From positions 868,001-932,000 of the forward strand of contig NZ_CP147776.1 of assembly GCF_037300705.1 (NCBI RefSeq): a stretch of 64,000 nucleotides of DNA. Reading direction: 5' to 3'. The stretch is from Massilia sp. W12 (lineage in GTDB: Bacteria; Pseudomonadota; Gammaproteobacteria; Burkholderiales; Burkholderiaceae_D). The notes under the pieces were generated by a model that was not told the DNA's origin, searched no databases, and saw nothing but the letters and a program-made list of their open reading frames with translations. This document shows, one piece after another, positions 1-8,648 of the stretch; position 1 is the first letter of the stretch, and each line of letters begins with the position of its first letter. A program made the position numbers and the translations under genes.

Positions 1-1
1 G

Positions 2-1351
2 GTGCGGATTAAATTTCACTGGGATCGCTTGGCGCAGGAAGACGGGCGCGATTCCTGCTGGGTACGGGTGTCCTCCAGCTGGGCCGGGCAGGCGTATGGC
101 GAATTGATGTTGCCTCGCAAGGGACAGGAGGTGATCGTTAGCTTTATCGACGGCAATCCGGATCGACCGATTATCACCGGACGGGTGCATAACGGCGCAC
201 AGCACAGCGAGCGGTTTGCGAATGCCAGCGCTTTGCCAGGCGATGTTGCGCTGGCCGGGGTCAAGAGCCGGGAGTTGGGAGGCGCGGCCTATAACCAGTG
301 GCTGTTTGATGATACGACGGGTCAAGTGCGGGCGCAGTTTGCAAGCTCACACGGGAAAAGCCAATTAAACCTGGGATGGCTGGCGCAACCGCGCAGCCAG
401 TCCAAAGCCGCGCCGCGCGGTGAGGGCTTTGAATTGCGCAGCGACCACACCGGGGCGGTGCGGGCAGCCCAGGGTTTGCTCTTGAGTACGGAGGCGCAAA
501 GCGCAGAAAACGGGCCGCAATTGGCGCGCACGACTTTGCTGGATGTGACACAGCAAGCTTTGCAGCAGGCGCGCGCGCAAGCGCAAAACGCCGCCATGCA
601 TCAAGCAGGCGGCGGCGATTTAGAGCCACAGGAAAGACTCAGCAAAGCGCTGCAAAACTGGCATCACGGCAGCAATTTGCAAGCCAGGGGAGAGGGCGGT
701 CAGACACCGTTGGCCGCCTTGTCAGCGCTCGCCGGCTTTGCCCTGGCGACCCCGGAATCCGGTTTGCTGGCTACCGGAAAACATCTGGATTGCGTCGCGG
801 AGCAGCATTTGCAAAGCACGGCGGGACAGGATATTCACCAGCGCGCAGGCCGCCATCTGACCCTGTTTGCGCAGAGCGGCGATGTGAAATCCATTGCGCA
901 TCAGGGCAAACACATCATTCAGGCGCAACACAATGATGTTTTGATCGCCGCCGAAAAATTGGTGCAAATCAGCTCCAGTGCAAGCGCAGTGACAGTGCTG
1001 GCGCAGCAACAAATCAAACTGATCTGCGGCGGCAGTTATCTCTTGATCAAGCCGGACGGCATTGAGCTTGGCACAGGCGGCACGATCAGTATGAAGGCGG
1101 CGCATATTGATTACCAGGGGGCGGCCAAGATGGAGGCTGAATTGCCGCAATTCGGTCAAGGTGAGACTGAAAAGCGCTTTGTGCTCAAAGCTGGCAATAC
1201 CGATACGGTATTGGCGAATGCCGAATACATCATGCAGATGGCCGACGGTCAGATTATCAAGGGTGTGACAGATGCATTGGGGCAAACCGAAAAAGCACTC
1301 AAGGACAGCATGCAAGTGGCGACGATTCAATTCTTGGGGAAAAAAACATGA
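2..1351 (+). CDS. vgrG: VgrG spike protein of a type VI secretion system, 3' part only
   Basis: The reading frame is open at the left edge, so this is the C-terminal part of a VgrG; the N-terminal gp27-like region lies outside the window. The first 65 or so visible residues are the gp5-like OB fold, with the family signature GNPDRPIITGRVHN. Residues of about 260-390 are repetitive and beta-rich (DUF2345-like), as expected for the needle and its extension. VgrG trimers cap the Hcp tube and carry effectors bound to the C-terminal end. The stop overlaps the next start (ATGA at 1348-1351), so the downstream effector is translationally coupled and is the likely cargo. No other tss gene is visible, so this may be an orphan vgrG island. 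The family call is strong; the true start cannot be seen. Confidence 0.93.
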   Translation: MRIKFHWDRLAQEDGRDSCWVRVSSSWAGQAYGELMLPRKGQEVIVSFIDGNPDRPIITGRVHNGAQHSERFANASALPGDVALAGVKSRELGGAAYNQWLFDDTTGQVRAQFASSHGKSQLNLGWLAQPRSQSKAAPRGEGFELRSDHTGAVRAAQGLLLSTEAQSAENGPQLARTTLLDVTQQALQQARAQAQNAAMHQAGGGDLEPQERLSKALQNWHHGSNLQARGEGGQTPLAALSALAGFALATPESGLLATGKHLDCVAEQHLQSTAGQDIHQRAGRHLTLFAQSGDVKSIAHQGKHIIQAQHNDVLIAAEKLVQISSSASAVTVLAQQQIKLICGGSYLLIKPDGIELGTGGTISMKAAHIDYQGAAKMEAELPQFGQGETEKRFVLKAGNTDTVLANAEYIMQMADGQIIKGVTDALGQTEKALKDSMQVATIQFLGKKT

Positions 1352-3441
1352 CAGCATTGCCGCACAGTACAGCACAGGGGCAGGGCGTGAGTATGGCAGG
1401 CGGCTTGCCAGGCGTGGTGCGCCAGCCCTTGCCTTTACCCAATCTGGTGATTCTGGTGCACGGCGTGAATGATGTTGGCGAAGCTTATGCGGCGCAGGAT
1501 CAGGGTTTATGCACTGGCTTGAACCGGCGCTTGAACCGGGGGCATCAGAAGCCGCAAGAAGGCGATTTATGCCCGATCAATTACAATCCGCCACCCAAGC
1601 CCGCGCCCTTGCTGCCCAATCCGGATGCGGTGTATTTCCGCCCCGATGCCGCACAAAGCCACAGCCCGGTGATCCCATTTTATTGGGGCATGCGCGAAGA
1701 AGAAGAGCACATTATCAAAGATGCGTACCACGACCAGTGGACTGACCGGCATGGCACAAGAATTGATAAAAACGGGGCCAAGGGCGGAGGCCCGTTTGCG
1801 AATGCGACCAATAATTTGAATGCATTCTGGGGCCATGGTTTTACCGGCAAAGTGGCGAATATGGAATGGCTGGGAAAAGTGGGCAGCGCGCCGACGCATG
1901 ATTTGCGGAAAGCGGAACCGCGTTATTACATGTTGTTGGCGGCGAAGCGCCTGGCGCTGTTAATCAAGCTGATCCGCAAACATCCGGCTTACCAGGCATG
2001 CGCCATCAATCTGCTGTGCCACAGCCAGGGTGGCATGATCAGCTTGTTAGCGCATGCCTTGTTAAAAGATGAAGGCGAAGGGCTGGCCGCTGATACGGTG
2101 ATTTTGCAAAACCCGCCTTATTCGCTGCGCGAACCGGGGTTGGAAGCGGCGGATGGCGTCTTGCACCGGCGTCAGCAAACCACGCTGTCGCGTATCAAAA
2201 CCTTGAGCGCGATTGTGAATTACATCGGAGCTTGCCGCAAAACTGCGCCAGCGCTGGCGGAAGTGGGACAGCGTTGCCAACAGGAAAACGGCGCATACGG
2301 CCCGCATTGGCAGGCCGGGGCCGGGGCTAAATACTGGCTGGATCAGGAATACACCTTTCAAGAGCGGGACAATCGGGGCAAGGTGTATTTATATTTCACC
2401 CCGGCAGACGGCACCGTTTCTTTGCGCAATGTGCAAGGGATTGGTTGGGATGGCGTGCCGGATCTGTGCGACAAAACCCCGGATGCGCAAGGGCGAGTGC
2501 TGCGCCATCCTGCCTTGAGTGAATTAGACAGCGCCACCTTTCGCCAGCGTTTGTTTATCAATCAAGTGGATCAGGATAAGCCGTATCAAGTCGGGCGCGC
2601 GCCGGAAACCGTGCGGCTGCGCAGCTATTTGGGCGGGGTGGCCAGCGCCGGGGTGGACAGTGGCGCGCAGCGGCAGATCAATGGCGAAGCATTAAGCCCG
2701 CCCTTTGAATGCTATTTGCAATATGGCGAAGTGGCAGAGGGAAAATTGATGAATGGTCCGATTGATGGCGCAATCGCGATTGCCGCCAAAGGCGGGATGC
2801 GCACTGCACAATGCTATTTGGACGACAAACGGGGGCCGGGGCGTTTTCGGCGTTTGCCATTGAGCAAACAAGAATTGCAGGAATTGGAACAAGATCTGCC
2901 GGGTCAACGCAGCAGCAGCCTGCCTGAGCAACGCTTGCGCATCACCCATGTGCAACATGGCTTCGGCAGTGAGCATCAAGGCCAGTTACATGTCACTTAC
3001 ACCAGCGAGACCCCGGATGAAGCCAGGCAGCGCTGGCAAAATCAGACAGAAGATAACAGCCACCACTCCTCCATCCCGGCCAACCCGCTGCATGCGGAAA
3101 GGGTGACGGCGTATGATGTGTCGCTGGGAAAAGAATTGCCGTTGGCGAAACAGGATAGGGAGTTTTTGGTGTTTTTGCGGGCGGTGGCGGATTGGCGGGT
3201 GGATTGGAGCTTAGTTTCTGAAAAAGATTCAAAAACCATGCAGATATTGAAACAGCAACTGGCAAGGTTGACGGCGCCTGGCGCGCAAGCCTTGATTGAT
3301 GCGGCTGGATTGTATTTTCGGACTGGCAAAGTGCCCGCCGACATTGCGCAAGATGGTAAGTTTCTGATGCCCAAACCCTCAGCGATTTGGAGTCAAACCC
3401 TGGAAGACCGCGACCGCGGAATGGAGAAGAGTGCAGAATGA
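1348..3441 (+). CDS. Tle3-like type VI secretion phospholipase effector (alpha/beta hydrolase, DUF3274-type C-terminus)
   Basis: The 697-residue protein starts with ATG inside the vgrG stop. An alpha/beta-hydrolase core begins with NLVILVHGVND at about residues 32-42. The nucleophile elbow is CHSQGG with Ser226, so Cys occupies the first position of GxSxG. The C-terminal third contains NSHHSSIPANPLH followed by VTAYDVSLG, which resembles the DUF3274 region of Tle3 lipases. There is no signal peptide, as expected for a T6SS cargo. Known Tle3 effectors hydrolyse phospholipids in the periplasm of target cells. The neighbours (VgrG upstream, Tla3-like adaptor and PAAR downstream) match Tle3 operons. 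Substrate specificity is not visible in the sequence. Confidence 0.83.
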   Translation: MTALPHSTAQGQGVSMAGGLPGVVRQPLPLPNLVILVHGVNDVGEAYAAQDQGLCTGLNRRLNRGHQKPQEGDLCPINYNPPPKPAPLLPNPDAVYFRPDAAQSHSPVIPFYWGMREEEEHIIKDAYHDQWTDRHGTRIDKNGAKGGGPFANATNNLNAFWGHGFTGKVANMEWLGKVGSAPTHDLRKAEPRYYMLLAAKRLALLIKLIRKHPAYQACAINLLCHSQGGMISLLAHALLKDEGEGLAADTVILQNPPYSLREPGLEAADGVLHRRQQTTLSRIKTLSAIVNYIGACRKTAPALAEVGQRCQQENGAYGPHWQAGAGAKYWLDQEYTFQERDNRGKVYLYFTPADGTVSLRNVQGIGWDGVPDLCDKTPDAQGRVLRHPALSELDSATFRQRLFINQVDQDKPYQVGRAPETVRLRSYLGGVASAGVDSGAQRQINGEALSPPFECYLQYGEVAEGKLMNGPIDGAIAIAAKGGMRTAQCYLDDKRGPGRFRRLPLSKQELQELEQDLPGQRSSSLPEQRLRITHVQHGFGSEHQGQLHVTYTSETPDEARQRWQNQTEDNSHHSSIPANPLHAERVTAYDVSLGKELPLAKQDREFLVFLRAVADWRVDWSLVSEKDSKTMQILKQQLARLTAPGAQALIDAAGLYFRTGKVPADIAQDGKFLMPKPSAIWSQTLEDRDRGMEKSAE

Positions 3442-4937
3442 AAACCGTCTTCTTGATGTGTGCTTTATTGCTTGGGCCTGTGTGTTCCGCTCAAACGCTG
3501 CTGTATAACCAACACTCGAAAATTTTTAGCAAGGAACAAAGCATGGGAACAAGCCAGACGCAAGCATTATCCAAGCTTGAAATACTGGGCGTGGGCATGT
3601 CCGTCGGCAATCTGCGCCAGAGCATGGTGTGGCGCAGTATGTTGGCGCAAGGCGATCAGTTTGTGTTTGCTGACATCATCGGGAAAATGCAGAATGATGT
3701 GGATAACGATCCTGTCTCGGAAAAAAGAGCGGCAGATGCTTTGGAGTGGGGAGTGAATCCCTTTATTGAAAAATGGCACATACCTTCGCTCAGTATTTGG
3801 CCTGATATCAAAAAAGAAAACAAGCCCTCAAACTACTTCCCGGAGCACGGATCATATGGGTTTTTTTATGATTTCATAAATAGACACAGACCGCCGGCAG
3901 GCATGCACCACCACAAAATCGCCAGCTTAGGCGCTTATTTCAAAGACAATCCCGAAGAAGTTTTGGAACATGCTTTCCGTTTCATGGAGCAACATCCGCA
4001 ACTGCCTGCCATGCTGCTGTATGCAATGGATGGTGAACCGACGCGCAGTTTAACCGCAGACATGTCCCGTGAAAAATTCTGGGAACGCGGCCCCCGCCTG
4101 CGCGGTATGCTCACCGAAACCTATATTGCCCTGTTATTGGCGCGCCGCGAGCGGATCGACGCCATGCGTCCGCAAGCGGGCAAGCCCGCCGCGTTTGCGC
4201 CCTCGACCTATCTGCCCAAGCCTTGGACGGCAGAGCAGATTGCACAAGTCGATTCTCTGCCCACCATCGCCTGGCTGCACCGTCCACAGCGCATCAGCTA
4301 TCAGAAAGATAAGAATGGTCAGGCCGTGTTTGACGCCGCCCAGGCCAGCCAGCGCATGAGTCAGCGTGAACAACATGCAGCGATGCAACAAGCGCTGGCG
4401 CAGCTGCTGAAACAGGGACAGCCGGCGCGTCTGTTGTATGACACGGGCGAAGATAATGCGCGCATTGTTCCCTTGAGCATGAGCATGCAACAACTGATGC
4501 CGGATTTTGATGTATTTGACGCGCAGCGCGGTTTTTCCATCAGCCGCCGTTTGGGCGACACCGGCGCCGCCAGTCCTTTTGTGCAATGGGCGCTGGCGGC
4601 GGTGTGGGCGTGGCGCAAGCAGGAAGCCAGTATCAGCGCGCATCTGCGGCAAAAAGATGAGGCCAGCCTGGTCTTCATCAGCCCATCCGGCGACAAGCGC
4701 AAGCATCGCCTGGGTGACCCTATCGATTTTGATCTGGCGCCCTTGGATGGTAGCTTCGCCAAACCGGTGCAACACATTCCCCCCCTTGAGGCTGAACCCA
4801 AGCCTGCCGGCGCGAAGCTGCCGCCACTGACAAGCCTTGATCCTGAGGCCACGATTCCGCCCGGTGTGCTGAGCGCGCTGCCGCCAGATTGGGACCCCGA
4901 CGCCACCTTGCCGCCGGGTTTTTTGGCGAGGCCATAA
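3438..4937 (+). CDS. Tla3-like type VI lipase adaptor (DUF2875-type)
   Basis: From the ATG at 3438, which overlaps the effector stop as ATGA, the product has 499 residues and begins with a Sec-like signal sequence (MKTVFLMCALLLGPVCSA). A second in-frame ATG at 3543 (Met36) follows a good ribosome binding site (AAGGA, 7 bases upstream) and would give a leaderless 464-residue protein. The region around RLGDTGAASPFVQWALAA and then DEASLVFISPSGDKRK matches my recollection of the DUF2875/Tla3 family. In Pseudomonas aeruginosa, Tla3 helps load Tle3 onto VgrG. The C-terminus is proline-rich. The gene ends in a 1-base overlap with the PAAR gene. It could instead have an immunity-like role if exported. 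The family call is from memory of the motif, not from a search. Confidence 0.7.
   Translation: MKTVFLMCALLLGPVCSAQTLLYNQHSKIFSKEQSMGTSQTQALSKLEILGVGMSVGNLRQSMVWRSMLAQGDQFVFADIIGKMQNDVDNDPVSEKRAADALEWGVNPFIEKWHIPSLSIWPDIKKENKPSNYFPEHGSYGFFYDFINRHRPPAGMHHHKIASLGAYFKDNPEEVLEHAFRFMEQHPQLPAMLLYAMDGEPTRSLTADMSREKFWERGPRLRGMLTETYIALLLARRERIDAMRPQAGKPAAFAPSTYLPKPWTAEQIAQVDSLPTIAWLHRPQRISYQKDKNGQAVFDAAQASQRMSQREQHAAMQQALAQLLKQGQPARLLYDTGEDNARIVPLSMSMQQLMPDFDVFDAQRGFSISRRLGDTGAASPFVQWALAAVWAWRKQEASISAHLRQKDEASLVFISPSGDKRKHRLGDPIDFDLAPLDGSFAKPVQHIPPLEAEPKPAGAKLPPLTSLDPEATIPPGVLSALPPDWDPDATLPPGFLARP
3531..3545 (+). promoter_or_regulatory. Ribosome binding site and internal start within the Tla3-like gene
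   Basis: AAGGA at 3531-3535 lies 7 bases before an in-frame ATG at 3543. Initiation here would remove the hydrophobic leader and keep the protein cytoplasmic. The upstream start at 3438 has a weaker, more distant GGAG but is coupled to the effector stop. Confidence 0.5.
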
Positions 4938-5197
4938 TGGCGCAGCCTATCCGCTTGGGCGACACCACCTCACATGGCGGCAAAGTGGTTTCCGCCTCCA
5001 GTCATAGCGATTTCCATGGCCGACCCTTAGCCCTGCTGGGCGACGCCTGCACCTGTCCGCTGCATGGGCCGGGCGTCATCGTCAGCGGCAGCGCGCATTG
5101 GTCGGCGCAGGGCAAACCGGTGGCCTTGCATGGCCATCAAACCAGCTGCGGCGCCCGCCTCTTGGCCAGCTTGGCGCAAATGGAGGATTGCGGTTGA
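4937..5197 (+). CDS. PAAR-domain spike tip protein
   Basis: An 86-residue protein starting in a TAATG overlap with the previous stop. It begins MAQPIRLGDTTSHGGKV and contains CTCPLHGPG and ALHGHQTSCGARL, the His/Cys pattern of PAAR proteins that bind a metal at the tip of a sharp cone. PAAR proteins sit on the VgrG trimer and sharpen the T6SS spike. Its place as fourth gene after vgrG, effector and adaptor completes a self-contained spike-and-cargo cassette. There is no C-terminal toxin extension. No candidate immunity gene follows before the kinase block. Confidence 0.92.
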   Translation: MAQPIRLGDTTSHGGKVVSASSHSDFHGRPLALLGDACTCPLHGPGVIVSGSAHWSAQGKPVALHGHQTSCGARLLASLAQMEDCG

Positions 5198-5603
5198 AGG
5201 GCGCCATGCTTGTCTCGCAGTCTGACTGAAAAACAGCCCGCTTGCCATGGCAGGTGCCGAAAAAGGGTAAGCAGCGGCTTCATTTGCATACATGCTTGCC
5301 TGTTGCGCAGCATCCGATCCAAGACGCAAACACCACAGGCATTGTCCCCCGATTTGGCAGCACATTCAGTGCATCGTCTCACTTATGCGCACAAGACTTG
5401 ACCATTGGTGCAAAACGCGTAAGCATGTTCAGGCTTTGTCCCGGCACACGCAGCCAGCCTGGAAATATCACTTAAATAAGATTTCAATAATATGTTATGC
5501 ATGCATAAAAAGCTTGCAGACAGAATTGCAGACAGCAGCCACGGCGCGCCAGGCCTGGGGCAATCAAATACAGTCATTACGCATTATCCACCGGAGCTTC
5601 TGT
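5198..5603. other. Intergenic region between the T6SS cassette and the kinase operon
   Basis: About 400 bases with no convincing gene. The stretch 5470-5520 is AT-rich and could hold the promoter of the kinase operon, but I see no clear -35/-10 pair. No terminator hairpin followed by a T-run was recognised after the PAAR gene. Confidence 0.5.
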
Positions 5604-8600
5604 ATGGATGCAGTGCCCCATCTGTTTGCTAACCGTGAATCCATCGCCAATTTGGAAAAGGCGATTCAGGCCCATGCCGTCACCGCTGAGGGCACGCCTT
5701 TGCGCCTGCATCTGGCCTGGTATGTGCGGCAAAGCGACCGCGCGCGGGCGCGCGAATTATTGCAAAGCATGGAATTCGCCTCCGGCGTGGCGCGCCGCAC
5801 GCGCGAATTGGCGCAGGCGCGCAGCCATTTGATTCAAGCGGAATGGCATTGGCTGGATGGCCAGCAGGAAGCCGGCATCGGGCTGGCGCAACAGATCTGG
5901 CGTCAGGCCCAGGATTGGCAGGATGATGCCTTGAGCGCAGACGCCTGCCTGCTTTTATGCTGGTTGTATTTCTCGGAAGGCGATGAAGTGAATTGCCGCC
6001 AGCATTTGATGCGTATGAAAGAAGTGGCGCAAGATAACCCGGAACGCAGCGCGGTGGCGCATGCTTTGCTGGCGCGCCTGCAGTCGCGCAGTGATTGCCA
6101 GCGCGCCGCCAGTGAATGGCAGCGCTGGCAAGAGCAGGCCCCGGCCCCGCTGCCGCAGGCTGCTTGCGTGACGGTGAATTGTCTGAATGGCATGTTGGCG
6201 CATGGCCAGAATGAAGATGCACAGGCGGTGCGCCATTTCGCCCTGGCCTGGCAACAGGCGCTGGAATGCGGCCAGATCTGCGAAGCGATTTACGCCGCCA
6301 GCTGCGTTGGCGACAGTTTCAACCAACTCAATGAATACCATGCCGCGCTGGAGTGGATGCAGCGCAGCCTGCAGCTGGCGCGCCAGCATGCCTGGCCGGG
6401 GCCGCTGGCGATCAGTCTGATACAAAGCGCCAACACCTTGCGCTTGCAGCAAGAACATGAGGCGGCGCGCAAATTGCTGCTGGAAGCCTTGCACTTGCTG
6501 GGGCCGCTGGGCAAGGGCTATTACCATGCGCTGGCTTCGATGTATCTGGCGCAAAGCCGGCTCGACTGCGGCGAATATATGCAAGCCCTGCATACGCTGC
6601 AGGAGCCGGAGCCGCGCCGCAAAGCGCTGGGCGGCGATTTACTGTCCTGGGCCTTGCGCGCGCAAGCCCAGGCGCTGGCGCGCCTGGGGCAGGAAGAACA
6701 GGCGCTGCAAGTGGCGCAACGCGCGCTGCAGACCGCGCACAAGCTGATTGAAGAAAAAATTCCCGCCTTGTGCGTGCTGGCCAGTCTGCACCGCGAATTT
6801 GCCCATTTGCCGCCGCCGCCTGAATGCGCTGCGCCGCGCGCCGCCTTGCATTATTTATTGCAGGCGCTGGAACTGGCGCGCGGCATGGAGGGTTACCGCA
6901 TCCCGGCGGAATTGCATCAAATGCTGGCCGGCGAATACGCCAGCCTGGAGCAACATGCATTGGCGTATCAACATGCTTTGGCGGCGCTGCATGCGCGCGA
7001 ACAAATCCACACCCGCGCCGCCGACAAGCGCGCGCTGGCGCTGCAACTCAATCACGAAACCGAAAAACTGCGTCTGGAAGCCGAGGCGCGCCGCGCCGAA
7101 CTGCTGCAGGAAACCAATGAAACCCTGGAATTATTAGGCGGCATCGGCCAGCAAATCACCCTCCATTTGCAAGCCGAAGATGTGTATGCCGCCTTGCACT
7201 ACCATTTGCACGATTTATTGCAGGTGGACAGTTTCGCCATCTGGCTGCTGGATAAAAGCGGGCTGCTGCTCAAGCGCGTGTTTTGCATTGAATTTGACGA
7301 GCGCCTGGATGGCGCCGAAGTGCCGCTCTCGCAACTGCAAGAAGCGCTGGTGCGCTGCGTGCGCGAGCGGCGCGAATTGCGCGACTGCCGCGCCGACAGC
7401 GCACGCCGCGCCGCGCATGCGCGCGAAGCCATGGATTCCTCACTCTTTATGCCGCTCTTGCTCGAACACCAGGTGCTGGGGGCCATGAGTTTGCAATGCC
7501 AGCCGCCGCATGCTTATGGCACGCGGGAATTGATGATCGCGCGCAATCTGGCCGCATATGCCGCGATTGCGCTGGACAATTGCGCCGCCCATGCCGAACT
7601 GGCGCAGGCGCATACCGAATTAGCCGACGCCCATCTCGATCTCGACCGCGCGCACCGCCATTTGCAAGACACCCAGCAGCAATTGGCGCAACAGGAAAAA
7701 ATGGCCACCCTGGGCCAATTGATCACCAGCATTGCGCATGAATTGAACACTCCCACCAGCGCCATGAAATCGGCGAGTCAGAGCATTGCCGATTTACTGC
7801 GCCATGCGCTGGATGAATTGCCGCGCCTTTTATTGAGCATGAATGAAGCGGAGCGCAGCCTGTTTGCGCGGCTCTTGCGGCATGCCGGCGCGCCGCTGGA
7901 CAGCCGCAGCGAACGCCAGCTGGCGCGCCAGCTGCAACAGGATTTGCAAGAAGCCGGGGTGGCGAATGCGCGGCATAAGGCCGGCGTGCTGGCGCAATTG
8001 CAAGCGCAAGGCGATTGGCATGCCTGCCTGCCGCTGCTGCTGCGGGTCGATGCGGATCACATCCTGCATCTGGCGCAGCAACTCGGCAGCGTGTTAGCCA
8101 GCGCCGGCGCCATCCGTCATGCAGTCAACAATGTGTCAAAAGTGGTGTTTGCGCTGCGCTCCCTGGTGCAGGCGCCGGGCGAGGCGGAATTGCAAAGGGT
8201 GCGCCTGCCGGAGAGTCTGGAAACCGTGCTCACCCTGTATCAAAGCAAGCTGCAGCAAGGCGTGCGCCTGAAGCGGCAATACGAGCAGAATTTGCCGCTT
8301 TTATTGTGCCGGCCGCATGATTTGCAACAAGTTTGGATGAATTTGATACAAAATGCCTTGCAGGCCATGCAATATCAAGGAGAACTGACTTTGAGCGTGA
8401 GCCGCCAGGAACAGGAGCTGGTAGTGGCCATCATTGATAGCGGTTGCGGGATTGCGGCAGATTTGCAGGAACGCATTTTTGAGCGCTTCTTCACCACCCG
8501 TGCAGTCGGGGAGGGCAGCGGCTTGGGATTGACGATTGCGCGCCAGATCGTGCAGCAGCACCGTGGCCGCATTCATTGCCATTCCATTGCGGGATGCGGC

Positions 8601-8648
8601 AGCAGCTTTTTTGTGCATCTGCCGCTGGAGACGCGGGGGGCGCGATGA
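5604..8648 (+). CDS. Soluble TPR-GAF sensor histidine kinase, first of three tandem paralogues
   Basis: A 1014-residue protein. The ATG at 5604 is chosen because GGAG precedes it by 8 bases; the frame is open further upstream, but that part looks non-coding. Roughly residues 1-480 are helical TPR-like repeats (many A/L/Q-rich helices). A GAF-like domain follows at about 510-660, then a coiled coil. The HisKA box has SIAHELNTP with His712. The ATPase domain has its N box at Asn917 (NLIQNALQAM), a G1 box DSGCGI at 945, an F box ERIFERFFTT and a G2 box GEGSGLGLTIARQI. All catalytic elements are intact. No membrane segment or signal peptide is visible, so it should sense a cytoplasmic cue or partner. 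The stop overlaps the next gene by ATGA. Confidence 0.88.
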   Translation: MDAVPHLFANRESIANLEKAIQAHAVTAEGTPLRLHLAWYVRQSDRARARELLQSMEFASGVARRTRELAQARSHLIQAEWHWLDGQQEAGIGLAQQIWRQAQDWQDDALSADACLLLCWLYFSEGDEVNCRQHLMRMKEVAQDNPERSAVAHALLARLQSRSDCQRAASEWQRWQEQAPAPLPQAACVTVNCLNGMLAHGQNEDAQAVRHFALAWQQALECGQICEAIYAASCVGDSFNQLNEYHAALEWMQRSLQLARQHAWPGPLAISLIQSANTLRLQQEHEAARKLLLEALHLLGPLGKGYYHALASMYLAQSRLDCGEYMQALHTLQEPEPRRKALGGDLLSWALRAQAQALARLGQEEQALQVAQRALQTAHKLIEEKIPALCVLASLHREFAHLPPPPECAAPRAALHYLLQALELARGMEGYRIPAELHQMLAGEYASLEQHALAYQHALAALHAREQIHTRAADKRALALQLNHETEKLRLEAEARRAELLQETNETLELLGGIGQQITLHLQAEDVYAALHYHLHDLLQVDSFAIWLLDKSGLLLKRVFCIEFDERLDGAEVPLSQLQEALVRCVRERRELRDCRADSARRAAHAREAMDSSLFMPLLLEHQVLGAMSLQCQPPHAYGTRELMIARNLAAYAAIALDNCAAHAELAQAHTELADAHLDLDRAHRHLQDTQQQLAQQEKMATLGQLITSIAHELNTPTSAMKSASQSIADLLRHALDELPRLLLSMNEAERSLFARLLRHAGAPLDSRSERQLARQLQQDLQEAGVANARHKAGVLAQLQAQGDWHACLPLLLRVDADHILHLAQQLGSVLASAGAIRHAVNNVSKVVFALRSLVQAPGEAELQRVRLPESLETVLTLYQSKLQQGVRLKRQYEQNLPLLLCRPHDLQQVWMNLIQNALQAMQYQGELTLSVSRQEQELVVAIIDSGCGIAADLQERIFERFFTTRAVGEGSGLGLTIARQIVQQHRGRIHCHSIAGCGSSFFVHLPLETRGAR

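Noticed and set aside
722..1375. Long minus-strand open frame inside vgrG
   Set aside because: It is a shadow of the coding strand; similar antisense frames occur in most GC-rich genes here, for example 10387-11253 and 4134-4775.
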